A stretch of DNA of 64,000 bases, taken from Arthrobacter crystallopoietes (GTDB taxonomy: Bacteria; Actinomycetota; Actinomycetes; Actinomycetales; Micrococcaceae). The stretch spans positions 2,604,001 through 2,668,000 of the forward strand of contig NZ_CP018863.1 of assembly GCF_002849715.1 (NCBI RefSeq), read 5' to 3'. This document shows positions 24,660 to 32,967 of the stretch, piece after piece (within the stretch, counting starts at the first letter, position 1; the number at the start of each line of letters is the position of its first letter). The notes beneath the pieces are model-generated. The model was given only the letters and a program-made list of their open reading frames with translations, did not search any database and was not told the DNA's origin. Position numbers and translations under genes: made by a program.

Positions 24660-24851
24660 ATGAAGACCATCGACGTAGACCGCAGCCTCTGCGACAACCA
24701 CGGCCAGTGCGCCATCGCCGCGCCGGATGTGTTCCGGATGAACGCCGACGGCGAGCTCGAGTACGAGGCAACTTTCGACGACGGACTGCTGGACGAGGTG
24801 GAGGAAGCCATCGACGTCTGCCCGGTCCAGGCGATCTTCCTCAAGGACTGA
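24660..24851 (+). CDS. [3Fe-4S] ferredoxin partner of the P450
   Basis: A 63-residue acidic ferredoxin. Cys11, Cys17 and Cys54 are placed as CxxHxxC and CP, with His14 in the position of a fourth cysteine; this is the usual pattern of P450-linked [3Fe-4S] ferredoxins in actinobacteria. The gene starts 42 bp after the P450 stop with an AGGA ribosome-binding site, and the reductase gene starts one base after its stop codon. Role: carry single electrons from the reductase to the P450. Confidence 0.92.
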   Translation: MKTIDVDRSLCDNHGQCAIAAPDVFRMNADGELEYEATFDDGLLDEVEEAIDVCPVQAIFLKD

Positions 24852-24852
24852 C

Positions 24853-26106
24853 ATGAGCCGCAGAATTGTCATTGCAGGAGCCTCGATGGGAGGACTGCGC
24901 GCCGCCGAACAACTGCGCGCAGCTGGCTGGGACGAAGAGATCGTCGTCGTTGGCGATGAGATTCATCCGCCCTATAACCGGCCCCCGCTGTCCAAGGACC
25001 TGCTCGCCGCACCCGGTTCCCGCGAGGAGGCGCTTGCCGCGGTACAGCTTCGGCAACGCCGCACGGCCACCGATATCCGATGGCGGCTCGGCGCCGCGGT
25101 TACCGCGGCGGACCTCGCTGCCCGCACCCTGACGCTGGGCACTGGGGAAGAGCTGGCGTACGACGGATTGGTGATTGCCACCGGTCTCCGGCCACGGCGG
25201 GTGCCGGTTCCCGGACCCACTGCCGGCCGCCATGTGATCCGCCGTCTCGAGGACACTTTGGTGTTGCACGGCGAGCTCAAGCCCAAAACCAGGGTGGTGG
25301 TGATCGGCGCCGGTTTCATCGGCTGCGAGGCTGCCGCGACTGCGGCCGGTCTGGGCTGCCAGGTCTCGCTCATCGAGGGGACCGGCGGCCCGATGGAACG
25401 CCCGCTCGGCCGCGAACTGAGCGCCGGTATCCGCACCTTCCTGCAGACGCACGGCATTGATTGCGTTGCCGGCAAACGGGTCACCGAGTTCCTCGACGTG
25501 CCCGGAACCTACACGGAAGGCGCCGGGCGCTGTGCAGGTGTCCGGCTCGAGGACGGCACGGAAGTAGCCGCCGACGTCGTTATTGAGGCCGTCGGCTCGC
25601 TCCCGAACGTCGAGTGGCTGGCGGGAAACGGACTGGACCTCAGCGACGGCGTGCTTTGCAACGAACACCTCCAGGTGCTCGGAGCGGAACACGTGGTTGC
25701 GGTGGGCGACGTTGCCCGCTACCCGGACCGTCGCGCCGGAGGACCTGCCCGCCGCGTTGAACATTGGGCCACTCCGGCCGATACGGCCAAAATCGCCGCG
25801 CCGGCACTGGTGGCGAGGCTCAAGGGCGATGTTGTTCCCGAGCCGGCGGCACCGTTGCCGTCTTTCTGGACCGACATCTTCAAGACCCGCATCCAGGGGG
25901 TCGGCAGCCCCGCACTGGCCGACACCATCGAGGTTCTCGAAGGAAACCCGTCCCGCCCTTGGGAGGGAACCGCCCTGGCTTACTACCGCGACGGCCGGTT
26001 GATCGGCGCGGTGACCGCAGCCCTGCCGGCGGACCGCCAACTGCACTACCGCAAGCTCGTGAACGAATCCGGCATCCCCGCCGGCGCCAATCTGGCAGCC
26101 GTCTGA
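24853..26106 (+). CDS. NAD(P)H-dependent ferredoxin reductase (putidaredoxin reductase type)
   Basis: A 417-residue FAD enzyme. It has the first dinucleotide motif GASMGGLRAAE (about 8-18), the NPPLSK-like segment YNRPPLSKDLL, the second dinucleotide motif GAGFIGCEAA (about 156-165), and a C-terminal reductase domain (FWTDIFKTRIQGVG). Homologous enzymes pass electrons from NAD(P)H to [2Fe-2S] or [3Fe-4S] ferredoxins. Its tight spacing with the ferredoxin gene and the P450 gene indicates a dedicated three-component system. Confidence 0.9.
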   Translation: MSRRIVIAGASMGGLRAAEQLRAAGWDEEIVVVGDEIHPPYNRPPLSKDLLAAPGSREEALAAVQLRQRRTATDIRWRLGAAVTAADLAARTLTLGTGEELAYDGLVIATGLRPRRVPVPGPTAGRHVIRRLEDTLVLHGELKPKTRVVVIGAGFIGCEAAATAAGLGCQVSLIEGTGGPMERPLGRELSAGIRTFLQTHGIDCVAGKRVTEFLDVPGTYTEGAGRCAGVRLEDGTEVAADVVIEAVGSLPNVEWLAGNGLDLSDGVLCNEHLQVLGAEHVVAVGDVARYPDRRAGGPARRVEHWATPADTAKIAAPALVARLKGDVVPEPAAPLPSFWTDIFKTRIQGVGSPALADTIEVLEGNPSRPWEGTALAYYRDGRLIGAVTAALPADRQLHYRKLVNESGIPAGANLAAV

Positions 26107-26140
26107 CCGGCATCGCACACTGACGAGAAAGAAGACCATC

Positions 26141-27574
26141 ATGACACTCACCCCCGTGCGGCCCGATCTGGCCGCCATCGACCTGCAGCAATCCCTCAAC
26201 GACCGCGGTGCCTTCGCACGGCACCAGGAGCGCAACCTGCGTCCCGAAACCGTGCGCGAGCTCGGCCGCAAGATCGAGGAGGCCGGCGTCGAGTATGTGT
26301 ACTACGCGCTGCCGACCATCGGCTCCCGCATGGTGGCCAAAATGGTCCCGGCCAACCACTTCAAGCGCAACCTGGAAAAGGGCATCTGCTTCCACCGGAC
26401 GGCGCTGTCCGACTTGCAGAATGACCGCCACGGCAACCTGATCGGCGGCGGGATCGAGGCGCGTGAGTTCTGGGCACTACCGGAGCCCGATACATTCGTG
26501 GTGCTGCCGTGGGACACCTCGGTGGCGCGGATCTTCTGCACGGCCTACGAGCCCCCGCACCTGCCGGAGGTCGGCGGCCGCCTGCTCCCGATCGACACCC
26601 GCTCGCTGCTGATCCGCTCGCACGAGGCCTTCACCGCCGGCACCGGCTTCGAGGTCCGCTCCGGAACCGAACCCGAGATGACCTGGGAGGGCCCCGGCCT
26701 CGAAGTGGTCAAGAAGCCCGGCACCAGCCCGGCCTACCAGGTGGAGAACCTGGAGCGGATGCGTCCGATCTACAAGAAGCTGGTCACCTACGCCAAGGCC
26801 ATGGGCCTGGACATGATTGAGGGCGACTACGAAGACGACGGCCAGCTCGAGCTCAACTGGATGTACGACCGGGTGGAAAACACGGCCGACCGGCTGGTCA
26901 CCTACCGCCAGATCTGCAAGCAGGTGGCCCGCGAATTCGGCGTCACCGCCAGCTTCATGCCCAAGCCCTACAACGGCCAGATGGGCAACGGCTGCCACCA
27001 CAACCTGAGCCTCTGGGACGGCGACACCAACGTGATCGAGGACGACGGCAGGGTGGAACTGCACGTTTCCGAGACGGCTAAGCACGCCATCGGCGGCCTG
27101 CTCACGCACGCTCCCGGTTCGATGGCGGTCATGGCCAGCACCGTGAACTCCTACAAGCGGTTCTGGGACGCCGGCCAGTTCGCTCCCAGCACGGCGAACT
27201 GGGGCCTGGACAGCCGCGGCTGCCTGGTGCGCATCTCCTCCAACGGCCGGATGGAGTACCGGGTCCCGGACGCGGCAGTGAACCCGTACCTGTCCCATAC
27301 GCTGCTCATCGCCGCGATGGAGGACGGCCTGAACCGCCGGCTGGATCCCGGGATGCCCGACGACGGCGGTGCGGACGTTCCGGCCCTCGGCGGCCAGCTG
27401 CCGCTCACCCTGGGCGACGCGATCGACGCCTTCGTCTCCGACACCTACCTCACCTCGGCGCTGCCGGCGGACCTGGTATCGATCTACACGCAGCTGAAGC
27501 AGGAGGAATGGGCCCGCTACTGCGGCGCCATCACCGAATGGGACCGCGAGATGTACTGGGAGACCATTCCGTGA
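26141..27574 (+). CDS. Glutamine synthetase-like gamma-glutamyl-amine ligase
   Basis: A 477-residue member of the glutamine synthetase superfamily. Visible are the metal-site segment RSGTEPEM (about 172-179), the ATP/glutamate loop GQMGNGCHHNLSLWDG (about 282-297) and a C-terminal RISSNGRMEYRVPDAAVNPY. The family joins glutamate to ammonia or amines at the cost of ATP. It differs from housekeeping GlnA, and two gamma-glutamyl hydrolases follow in the operon, so it should make a gamma-glutamylated amine or amino acid, as PuuA or IpuC do. Start ATG at 26141, 34 bp after the reductase. Confidence 0.85.
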   Translation: MTLTPVRPDLAAIDLQQSLNDRGAFARHQERNLRPETVRELGRKIEEAGVEYVYYALPTIGSRMVAKMVPANHFKRNLEKGICFHRTALSDLQNDRHGNLIGGGIEAREFWALPEPDTFVVLPWDTSVARIFCTAYEPPHLPEVGGRLLPIDTRSLLIRSHEAFTAGTGFEVRSGTEPEMTWEGPGLEVVKKPGTSPAYQVENLERMRPIYKKLVTYAKAMGLDMIEGDYEDDGQLELNWMYDRVENTADRLVTYRQICKQVAREFGVTASFMPKPYNGQMGNGCHHNLSLWDGDTNVIEDDGRVELHVSETAKHAIGGLLTHAPGSMAVMASTVNSYKRFWDAGQFAPSTANWGLDSRGCLVRISSNGRMEYRVPDAAVNPYLSHTLLIAAMEDGLNRRLDPGMPDDGGADVPALGGQLPLTLGDAIDAFVSDTYLTSALPADLVSIYTQLKQEEWARYCGAITEWDREMYWETIP

Positions 27575-28299
27575 GCCGCGTCGAGACTCTTTCAGCGGGA
27601 ATCCTGCGCCTGGCCTGCATCGACTCCGAGGCGCCGCCGCTGTTCAACCTCGTTGACGACGCCGGCAACCGCCGCGGGTACGAGCCCGAGGCGGCCGAGC
27701 TGGTGGCTTCGGTGCTCGGCCTGCGCATCGAATGGGCCTACCTCGACTGGGACGACATGCTGCCCGCCGTCCGCGACCACCGCGTGGATGCGGTCTGGTG
27801 CGGCCAAGGCATCATCCCGGAACGGCAGGAAGTGGTGAACTTTACCGACCCGTACGCGGTGTTCGACGAGACCGTGCTGGTGCGCAAGGGCGATCCTGCC
27901 CGTTCGCCGGAGGACCTGGCCGGCTACAAAGTGGCGGCCATCGAAGGCAGCGCCAACATGAGACTGGCCGTCACCTTCGAGGGAGCCGAACCGGTTGCCT
28001 TCACCGGGGCGGACGTGTTCGGCGACATGCTGGCCGCCCTGCGCAACGGTGAGGTGGATGCCATGGTGGACGACGACGTCGTGACCGTGCCGCTTGGCGA
28101 AGACCCGGCGTACGATGTCGCTTTTACGCACCCCACGGGTAACCGGTGGGGGATCGGTGTGGCCAAGGACAACCCCTTCCTGCTGGCCGAGCTCAACACG
28201 GCACTGGCAACGGTGGTGGCAGACGGGCGGCTGGAGCGGATCTGGACCAAGTGGATGCCGCACCTGCCGTACCCGCTGGCGGCGGAGGTGGCCGTATGA
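27571..28299 (+). CDS. Family 3 solute-binding-protein domain without signal peptide
   Basis: A 242-residue protein with the full periplasmic type II binding fold of amino acid ABC binding proteins: RRGYEPEAAELVASVLG (about 31-47), the middle YKVAAIEGS and the late VDAMVDDD. It begins with GTG overlapping the stop of the ligase gene (GTGA), leaving no room for a signal peptide or lipobox, and no permease or ATPase gene is nearby. It may be a cytoplasmic ligand-binding protein or have become an enzyme of cyclohexadienyl dehydratase type. Function not determinable from sequence. Confidence 0.8.
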   Translation: MSRVETLSAGILRLACIDSEAPPLFNLVDDAGNRRGYEPEAAELVASVLGLRIEWAYLDWDDMLPAVRDHRVDAVWCGQGIIPERQEVVNFTDPYAVFDETVLVRKGDPARSPEDLAGYKVAAIEGSANMRLAVTFEGAEPVAFTGADVFGDMLAALRNGEVDAMVDDDVVTVPLGEDPAYDVAFTHPTGNRWGIGVAKDNPFLLAELNTALATVVADGRLERIWTKWMPHLPYPLAAEVAV

Positions 28300-29030
28300 G
28301 CCGCCCCTTGATCGGCGTTCCGGGCATGTGGTCCAACTCCGTCCACGGCCTGCGCTTCGATGGCGTTGCCGTGGCGGCCAAGGTGCTGCGCTGCATCGTT
28401 GCTGCCGGCGGGGAACCTGTCATCATGTTCCCGGGAAGCGGTGACAGCGCCGCCGAGCAGGTTGCCCGGTTCGACGGCGTGCTGCTTCCCGGCGGCGCCG
28501 ACGTGGCACCCGAGCTCTACGGCGCAGAACCGGACGAACATTACTGGCCCACCGACTACTCCGGCCAGGACGCGTATGAATCGGCCATCATGGCCGCCTG
28601 CCTTGAAGCGGGAGTCCCGCTGCTGGCGATCTGCCGCGGACTGCAGTTGCTCAACGTATCCCGGGGCGGGACTCTGCTGCAGCATCTGGAACCGGGAACC
28701 GTGCAGCATAAGGATGCGATACATCCGGTTGCAGTTTCGGAAGGGTCATTGCTGGCAACCGTGGTCGGCAGCGGGCAGGTGGATGTCTCCTCGTACCACC
28801 ACCAGGCCGTGGGCGCACTCGGTGACGGGCTGGAAGTGACGGCGACCGCAGCGGACGGCGTGGTGGAAGCGCTCGAAGTGCCGGGAGCTTCCATGCTCGC
28901 CGTCCAATGGCACCCGGAAGACACCGCAGAGACCAATCCCGCCGACCACGCGCTGTTCGTCTGGATTGTCGACGCAGCCAGGCAGCGCCGTGACGCGGCT
29001 GCCGCCGCAGAACTGGCAGGTGCCCGGTGA
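28296..29030 (+). CDS. Gamma-glutamyl-gamma-aminobutyrate hydrolase (PuuD) family, copy 1
   Basis: A 244-residue class I glutamine amidotransferase-fold hydrolase. The nucleophile Cys113 lies in AICRGLQ, with His206 and Glu208 in VQWHPED. Family C26 peptidases such as PuuD release the product from a gamma-glutamyl carrier. The ATG overlaps the preceding stop by four bases. The gene follows a glutamine-synthetase-like ligase, which fits a glutamylate, oxidise, deglutamylate sequence. Confidence 0.87.
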   Translation: MSRPLIGVPGMWSNSVHGLRFDGVAVAAKVLRCIVAAGGEPVIMFPGSGDSAAEQVARFDGVLLPGGADVAPELYGAEPDEHYWPTDYSGQDAYESAIMAACLEAGVPLLAICRGLQLLNVSRGGTLLQHLEPGTVQHKDAIHPVAVSEGSLLATVVGSGQVDVSSYHHQAVGALGDGLEVTATAADGVVEALEVPGASMLAVQWHPEDTAETNPADHALFVWIVDAARQRRDAAAAAELAGAR

Positions 29031-29854
29031 GTGGGCTGCGGGTCAACCCCGCGGACGTGGTTCCCGCCGCCTTCGAGCACCTGCCAGCAGACGCACCGCG
29101 CGTCGCCGTCGTCGTTTCACTGACGTTCCTGGGGATGACCCAGCAGACGCTGGAGCTGATGGAGCGGTTTACGCGTGTTGCGTTTGAAACGCTGCTGGCA
29201 GCTGGAGCCCGGGCCGAGCTGGTGGACAGTGCGGCGGAACACCTGACTCCCGAAGCGGAGCTGGCCAAGTACGACGGAGTCCTCTTCCTGGGTGGCGGCG
29301 ACGTGGACGCATCGCTGTATGGCCACACCGGACCGGTGCCGAACTCCTACGGAGTCGATCTGCGGGCGGACCAGTACTGTGTGGACCTGATCCACGGTGT
29401 GCTGGAGCGGGACCAGCCGTTGCTCGCCATCTGCCGGGGGTCGCAGTTGCTCAACGTAGCCTGCGGCGGCACGCTGATCCCTGATCTGGATCCCTGGCAT
29501 CTGCACCGCGGGGGACCGGGACAGCCGATGTTCCTGGACGAGAAAGTGAACCTGGCTCCGGGCTCGAAGGTGGCGGCCATCCTTGGCCGTCCCACGGTGA
29601 GCGTGCGCTCGGGGCATCATCAGGCGGTGGGAACCGTGGCAGCTGAACTGAAGGTTGCCGCGCTGGCGCAGGACGGTGTGGTTGAAGGTACGGAGCATCC
29701 GGGCAAGACCTGGGTGGTCGGCGTGCAATGGCATCCGGAGGATTCGGACGGGGACGCGAATGATCGATCCCTGTTGTTCGAAGAGTTCGTGCGCCAGAGC
29801 AGGCTGAATCCGGCGGCTGCGCCCGACAGGCCGCAGGAGCCGGCCAACGCCTGA
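29027..29854 (+). CDS. Gamma-glutamyl-gamma-aminobutyrate hydrolase (PuuD) family, copy 2
   Basis: A 275-residue paralogue of the preceding gene, with Cys136 in AICRGSQ and His236 in VQWHPED. It differs in having an N-terminal extension of about 20 residues and a longer linker with WHLHRGGPG. Starts with GTG overlapping the previous stop (GTGA). Two adjacent, clearly diverged hydrolases imply two different gamma-glutamyl substrates or a heteromer. Last gene of the operon, followed at once by a strong terminator. Confidence 0.85.
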   Translation: MSGLRVNPADVVPAAFEHLPADAPRVAVVVSLTFLGMTQQTLELMERFTRVAFETLLAAGARAELVDSAAEHLTPEAELAKYDGVLFLGGGDVDASLYGHTGPVPNSYGVDLRADQYCVDLIHGVLERDQPLLAICRGSQLLNVACGGTLIPDLDPWHLHRGGPGQPMFLDEKVNLAPGSKVAAILGRPTVSVRSGHHQAVGTVAAELKVAALAQDGVVEGTEHPGKTWVVGVQWHPEDSDGDANDRSLLFEEFVRQSRLNPAAAPDRPQEPANA

Positions 29855-29857
29855 TCG

Positions 29858-29893
29858 GTTGATCTGCGCGGTTATCCGGCCGCGCAGATCAAC
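29858..29893. terminator. Bidirectional terminator with 14-bp perfect stem
   Basis: GTTGATCTGCGCGG (29858-29871) pairs perfectly with 29880-29893 around an 8-base loop. It separates the rightward amine operon from the leftward Cache gene, and the stem includes the last codons of the Cache gene. Confidence 0.8.
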
Positions 29894-30588
29894 TGCAGGT
29901 TCAGGTTGGGGACGTTCAGCGGTATGAAGCAGAATCCTTCCGGCGCTGCCTTGATCCGTTCCCCCACAATGAAGCGTCCCGAGTTTCCGAGGATCACGCG
30001 GTTCTGGCCATTCAGGATGGCGGCATCTCCAGGAATCCGGCGGACGATCGGAATGAACTTGTTTTCGATGTCGCGGATCCGGATGTCGCAGCCGGTTACA
30101 CCGATGAAGGTTCCATGGACATAGGTCGGCACGGCATGAGTCATGATGTATTCGTCGAAACCGAGATAGTCAACATAGGGTCCGGCAACGGACTGCCTGC
30201 CGGTCTTGGCTGCGATGGAAAACCAGGGGAGCTGCTCATAGTCGTAGAACCGTTCGCCCTCGGGAGCTAAATCGAAATCCAGCTTTTCGATATTCCCGGA
30301 GTCAGTTCTGAACCACCATTCCAATACTCCCTCCGCGTCTTTGATTGCCGAGATCGAAAAGATTACTCCGGCCCCGACAACAATGTCGTGGGAATTGAGG
30401 AATGCGCTGGATATTTCGCGTAATCCGGTAATGTCTTTTGGCGATATTTTTATGCCTGCGGGAATTTTTCCTTCGAGCTGTTTTTCCACCGTGTGAGCGG
30501 TGTCGTATAGGTCCTGGTACAGCTCATTGAGCCATGCCTCGATGGCCGTCGCACTGCTGATGGCGCGGGGTGAGGCGGGCGCGGTCAT
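29872..30588 (-). CDS. Cytoplasmic Cache-domain sensor-like protein
   Basis: A 238-residue protein resembling a dCache ligand-binding domain: GVIFSISAI with WWFR, then YDYEQLPWFSIAAKTGRQSV (about 116-135) and GPYVDYLGFDEYIMTHAVPTY. The last part (GVTGCDIRIRDIENKF) is typical of Cache sensors. Cache domains are normally extracytoplasmic parts of membrane receptors, but here there is neither a signal peptide nor a transmembrane helix. The start overlaps the stop of the gntR gene by four bases, so the two are made together. It may be a soluble ligand sensor working with the regulator. Confidence 0.8.
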   Translation of the reverse strand: MTAPASPRAISSATAIEAWLNELYQDLYDTAHTVEKQLEGKIPAGIKISPKDITGLREISSAFLNSHDIVVGAGVIFSISAIKDAEGVLEWWFRTDSGNIEKLDFDLAPEGERFYDYEQLPWFSIAAKTGRQSVAGPYVDYLGFDEYIMTHAVPTYVHGTFIGVTGCDIRIRDIENKFIPIVRRIPGDAAILNGQNRVILGNSGRFIVGERIKAAPEGFCFIPLNVPNLNLQLICAAG

Positions 30589-31346
30589 GAGATCTCCTGT
30601 TCATCGCCTGCATGGGCAAGCGTGAGCTTGGTGTCAATGAGGTGGTAGGTGTTCCGCCGGATATGTTCGACAACCAGGCGCTGCGCGTCGTCTGGTTCGT
30701 CCGCCCTGATCGCATCGACGATACGCACATGCTCACGGGCGGCCGTGGCCGGGTCGAAAACACCGGCGATGGGACTCCACAGAAGCTGGCCGACCTCGGA
30801 TTGCAGCCGGATCTCCAGGCTGGTGAGCCGCGGAGACTGGGCGACCACGGCCAGTTCAATGTGGAAGCGGCTGTCTGATCTCGCCTGAGTTTCCGGGGAA
30901 TCGGCTCCGGCCAGTGCCTTCGCCAGCTGTTCCAGCCTGTCCAGATCCTTGGGATGCGCGCGATCGCACGCCAGACGGGCCGCTGCTGCGGCCACAGCGG
31001 TTTGCTCGTCGCCGAGATCCCGTAGATCGGCGATGGAAGTATCCCGGAGATATTTCCGCAACTGCTGTTCCTGGGCAGCCGGCGACTTCACCACGAACGT
31101 TCCGCCGTTTCGGCCCCGGCGTGTTTCAACTACGCCCCGCTCCCTTAGTTCAGCGAGGGCTTCACGCAGGGTCGCTCCCGCAACGCCGAACATGTCGGAA
31201 AGCTCGGACTCTACGGGCAACCGTTCGCCGACGCGGAGCATGCCCAGGGCAATTGCCGTGGATATCCTCTGGACTATGGCCTCGGACCGTTCCTTTTCAG
31301 GCAGGGAGCGATAAATCTGGGACTGCAGCGCCGGCGGTGATGCCAC
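30585..31346 (-). CDS. GntR family regulator, FCD subfamily
   Basis: A 253-residue regulator. The winged helix domain spans about residues 20-90 (ESELSDMFGVAGATLREALA), followed by an FCD helical domain. GTG at 31346 is chosen because AGAAGGGAG lies upstream; an earlier in-frame GTG at 31400 lacks such a site. It is co-translated with the Cache protein and divergent from an aldehyde dehydrogenase gene, with a 20-bp inverted repeat (31456-31475) between them. It probably controls that gene in response to an acid or amine ligand. Confidence 0.87.
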   Translation of the reverse strand: MASPPALQSQIYRSLPEKERSEAIVQRISTAIALGMLRVGERLPVESELSDMFGVAGATLREALAELRERGVVETRRGRNGGTFVVKSPAAQEQQLRKYLRDTSIADLRDLGDEQTAVAAAAARLACDRAHPKDLDRLEQLAKALAGADSPETQARSDSRFHIELAVVAQSPRLTSLEIRLQSEVGQLLWSPIAGVFDPATAAREHVRIVDAIRADEPDDAQRLVVEHIRRNTYHLIDTKLTLAHAGDEQEIS

Positions 31347-31455
31347 GATTCTCTCCCTTCTGCGGAGCGACAACTGAATGTCGGGTTTCCGGCGAATCAC
31401 TTATGGGGCATTCTACTTTATCGCCGCCGGCGTATATCAGCCATTCGGCAGCGAA

Positions 31456-31475
31456 AGACATATCAAGAAATGTCT
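31456..31475. promoter_or_regulatory. Inverted-repeat operator candidate for the GntR regulator
   Basis: AGACAT and ATGTCT flank an 8-base AT-rich spacer in the gap between gntR (30585-31346) and the aldehyde dehydrogenase gene. The location is 46-65 bp upstream of the aldehyde dehydrogenase ATG. Confidence 0.5.
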
Positions 31476-31507
31476 CGTAATTGCTGGATGTGAACTCTTC
31501 CTGCCGA

Positions 31508-31513
31508 TATTTT
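31508..31513 (+). promoter_or_regulatory. -10 element placing transcription at the aldehyde dehydrogenase ATG
   Basis: TATTTT followed by seven bases and the ATG at 31521, with no Shine-Dalgarno sequence, suggests a leaderless transcript. A clear -35 element is not seen (the best is CTGGAT, 31484-31489). Confidence 0.35.
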
Positions 31514-31520
31514 TGAAATC

Positions 31521-32900
31521 ATGACTTACTACAAGAGTATAAATCCTGCTACCGGCGAAACGCTGCAGGAATTCGCTGCTGCCGCCGATGAAGAAATTTC
31601 CGGGTCACTCAAGAAAGCGCAGACCGCCTACGACTCATGGCGGCAGACGGCTGTTCCGGAGCGAACTGCAGTGCTGCTGCGCGTAGCCGAACTCTACCGG
31701 GACCGCCGGGATGAGCTGGCCAGAATCATCAGCCTGGAAATGGGCAAGCCGGTCAGCCAGGCCAAGGGCGAAGTAGGACTGGTCGCGGACATTTACGAGT
31801 ACTACGCAACCGAAGGTCCGGCGTTCATGGAAGATGAGCTGTTGACCGTCCGCGGCGGCGGAGAGGCAGTTGTCCGTTCGGCCCCGGTCGGAGTGCTGCT
31901 TGGCATCATGCCGTGGAACTATCCCTACTACCAGGTGGCCCGGTTTGCCGCTCCGAACCTGATGCTGGGAAACACGATCCTGCTCAAGCACGCGCGCAAC
32001 TGCCCGCAGTCGGCGATCGTGATGGAAGAAATCTTCCGTGACGCCGGGTTGCTCGACGGCGCTTATGTCAACATTTTTGCGACCAACGAGCAGGTCGCTG
32101 AAATCATCGCTGATCCCCGCGTCCAAGGCGTCTCCCTGACGGGCAGCGAGCGTGCAGGGTCCGCAGTAGCGGAGGTGGCTGGCCGTCACCTTAAGAAGTA
32201 TGTGCTCGAGCTGGGCGGAAGCGATCCGTTCATTGTGCTGGACTCCGAGGACCTGGACGCAACCGTCAAGGCTGCGGTCGGCGGGCGCATGAGCAACGCC
32301 GGCCAGGCATGCACTGCCTCCAAGCGGTTCATCATCGTCGAGGACCTCTATGAAGAATTCGTGGATAAATTCACCGAGCGGATGGCACGGATCGAGCCGG
32401 GTGACCCACTGAAGCCCGAAACGCGCTTCGGTCCCCTGTCGTCGCAGACTGCCGCCGAAGAACTGATCGAACAGGTTCAGGATGCGGTGGGCAAGGGGGC
32501 TGTACTGCTCACGGGCGGCAAACTTGTCGAAGGACCGGGAGCGTACGTGGAACCGACGGTCCTCACCGGCGTGAAGCCCGGCATGCGCGCCTACTCGGAA
32601 GAGCTCTTTGGCCCCGCCGCGGTCGTCTACAAGGTTCGGGATGCCGAGGAAGCCATCGAACTGGCGAACGGGTCGCCCTATGGTCTCGGTGGAGCCGTCT
32701 TCAGCGTTGATGTAGAGAGGGCCAAGGAAGTTGCCGACCGGTTGGACACCGGCATGGTTTTTATCAATTCTGTGGCAGATTCACAGCCTGATTTGCCTTT
32801 CGGCGGCGTCAAACGCTCCGGCGTTGGCCGCGAGCTGGCGAAGTATGGCATGGCCGAATTCGTGAATAAGAAGCTCATCCGCGTGCCTGCTGGTAGTTAA
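31521..32900 (+). CDS. Aldehyde dehydrogenase, succinate-semialdehyde dehydrogenase (GabD) type
   Basis: A 459-residue NAD(P) aldehyde dehydrogenase. PWNYP (131-135), Glu230 in LELGGSDP and the nucleophile Cys264 in GQACTASKRF are visible; overall length and motifs resemble GabD1/Sad succinate semialdehyde dehydrogenases. It is divergent from the GntR/Cache pair and next to the gamma-glutamylation operon, so oxidation of an amino-aldehyde or gamma-glutamyl-aldehyde is plausible. No ribosome-binding site precedes the ATG. The gene ends at a strong terminator. Confidence 0.87.
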   Translation: MTYYKSINPATGETLQEFAAAADEEISGSLKKAQTAYDSWRQTAVPERTAVLLRVAELYRDRRDELARIISLEMGKPVSQAKGEVGLVADIYEYYATEGPAFMEDELLTVRGGGEAVVRSAPVGVLLGIMPWNYPYYQVARFAAPNLMLGNTILLKHARNCPQSAIVMEEIFRDAGLLDGAYVNIFATNEQVAEIIADPRVQGVSLTGSERAGSAVAEVAGRHLKKYVLELGGSDPFIVLDSEDLDATVKAAVGGRMSNAGQACTASKRFIIVEDLYEEFVDKFTERMARIEPGDPLKPETRFGPLSSQTAAEELIEQVQDAVGKGAVLLTGGKLVEGPGAYVEPTVLTGVKPGMRAYSEELFGPAAVVYKVRDAEEAIELANGSPYGLGGAVFSVDVERAKEVADRLDTGMVFINSVADSQPDLPFGGVKRSGVGRELAKYGMAEFVNKKLIRVPAGS

Positions 32901-32903
32901 CGG

Positions 32904-32942
32904 AACGGCCGTTGAAGCTGTAAATCAGCTTCAACGGCCGTT
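32904..32942. terminator. Strong terminator, 17-bp perfect stem
   Basis: A 17-bp perfect stem (32904-32920 with 32926-32942) with a 5-base loop and a T run just after it on the plus strand. It ends the aldehyde dehydrogenase transcript and probably the convergent NCS1 transcript. Confidence 0.88.
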
Positions 32943-32967
32943 TTCTGCCCAGTGTCAGGTTAATGTG

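Noticed and set aside
24841..26271. 476-codon minus-strand open frame opposite the ferredoxin reductase gene
   Set aside because: The plus strand carries both dinucleotide-binding motifs; the minus-strand reading has none.
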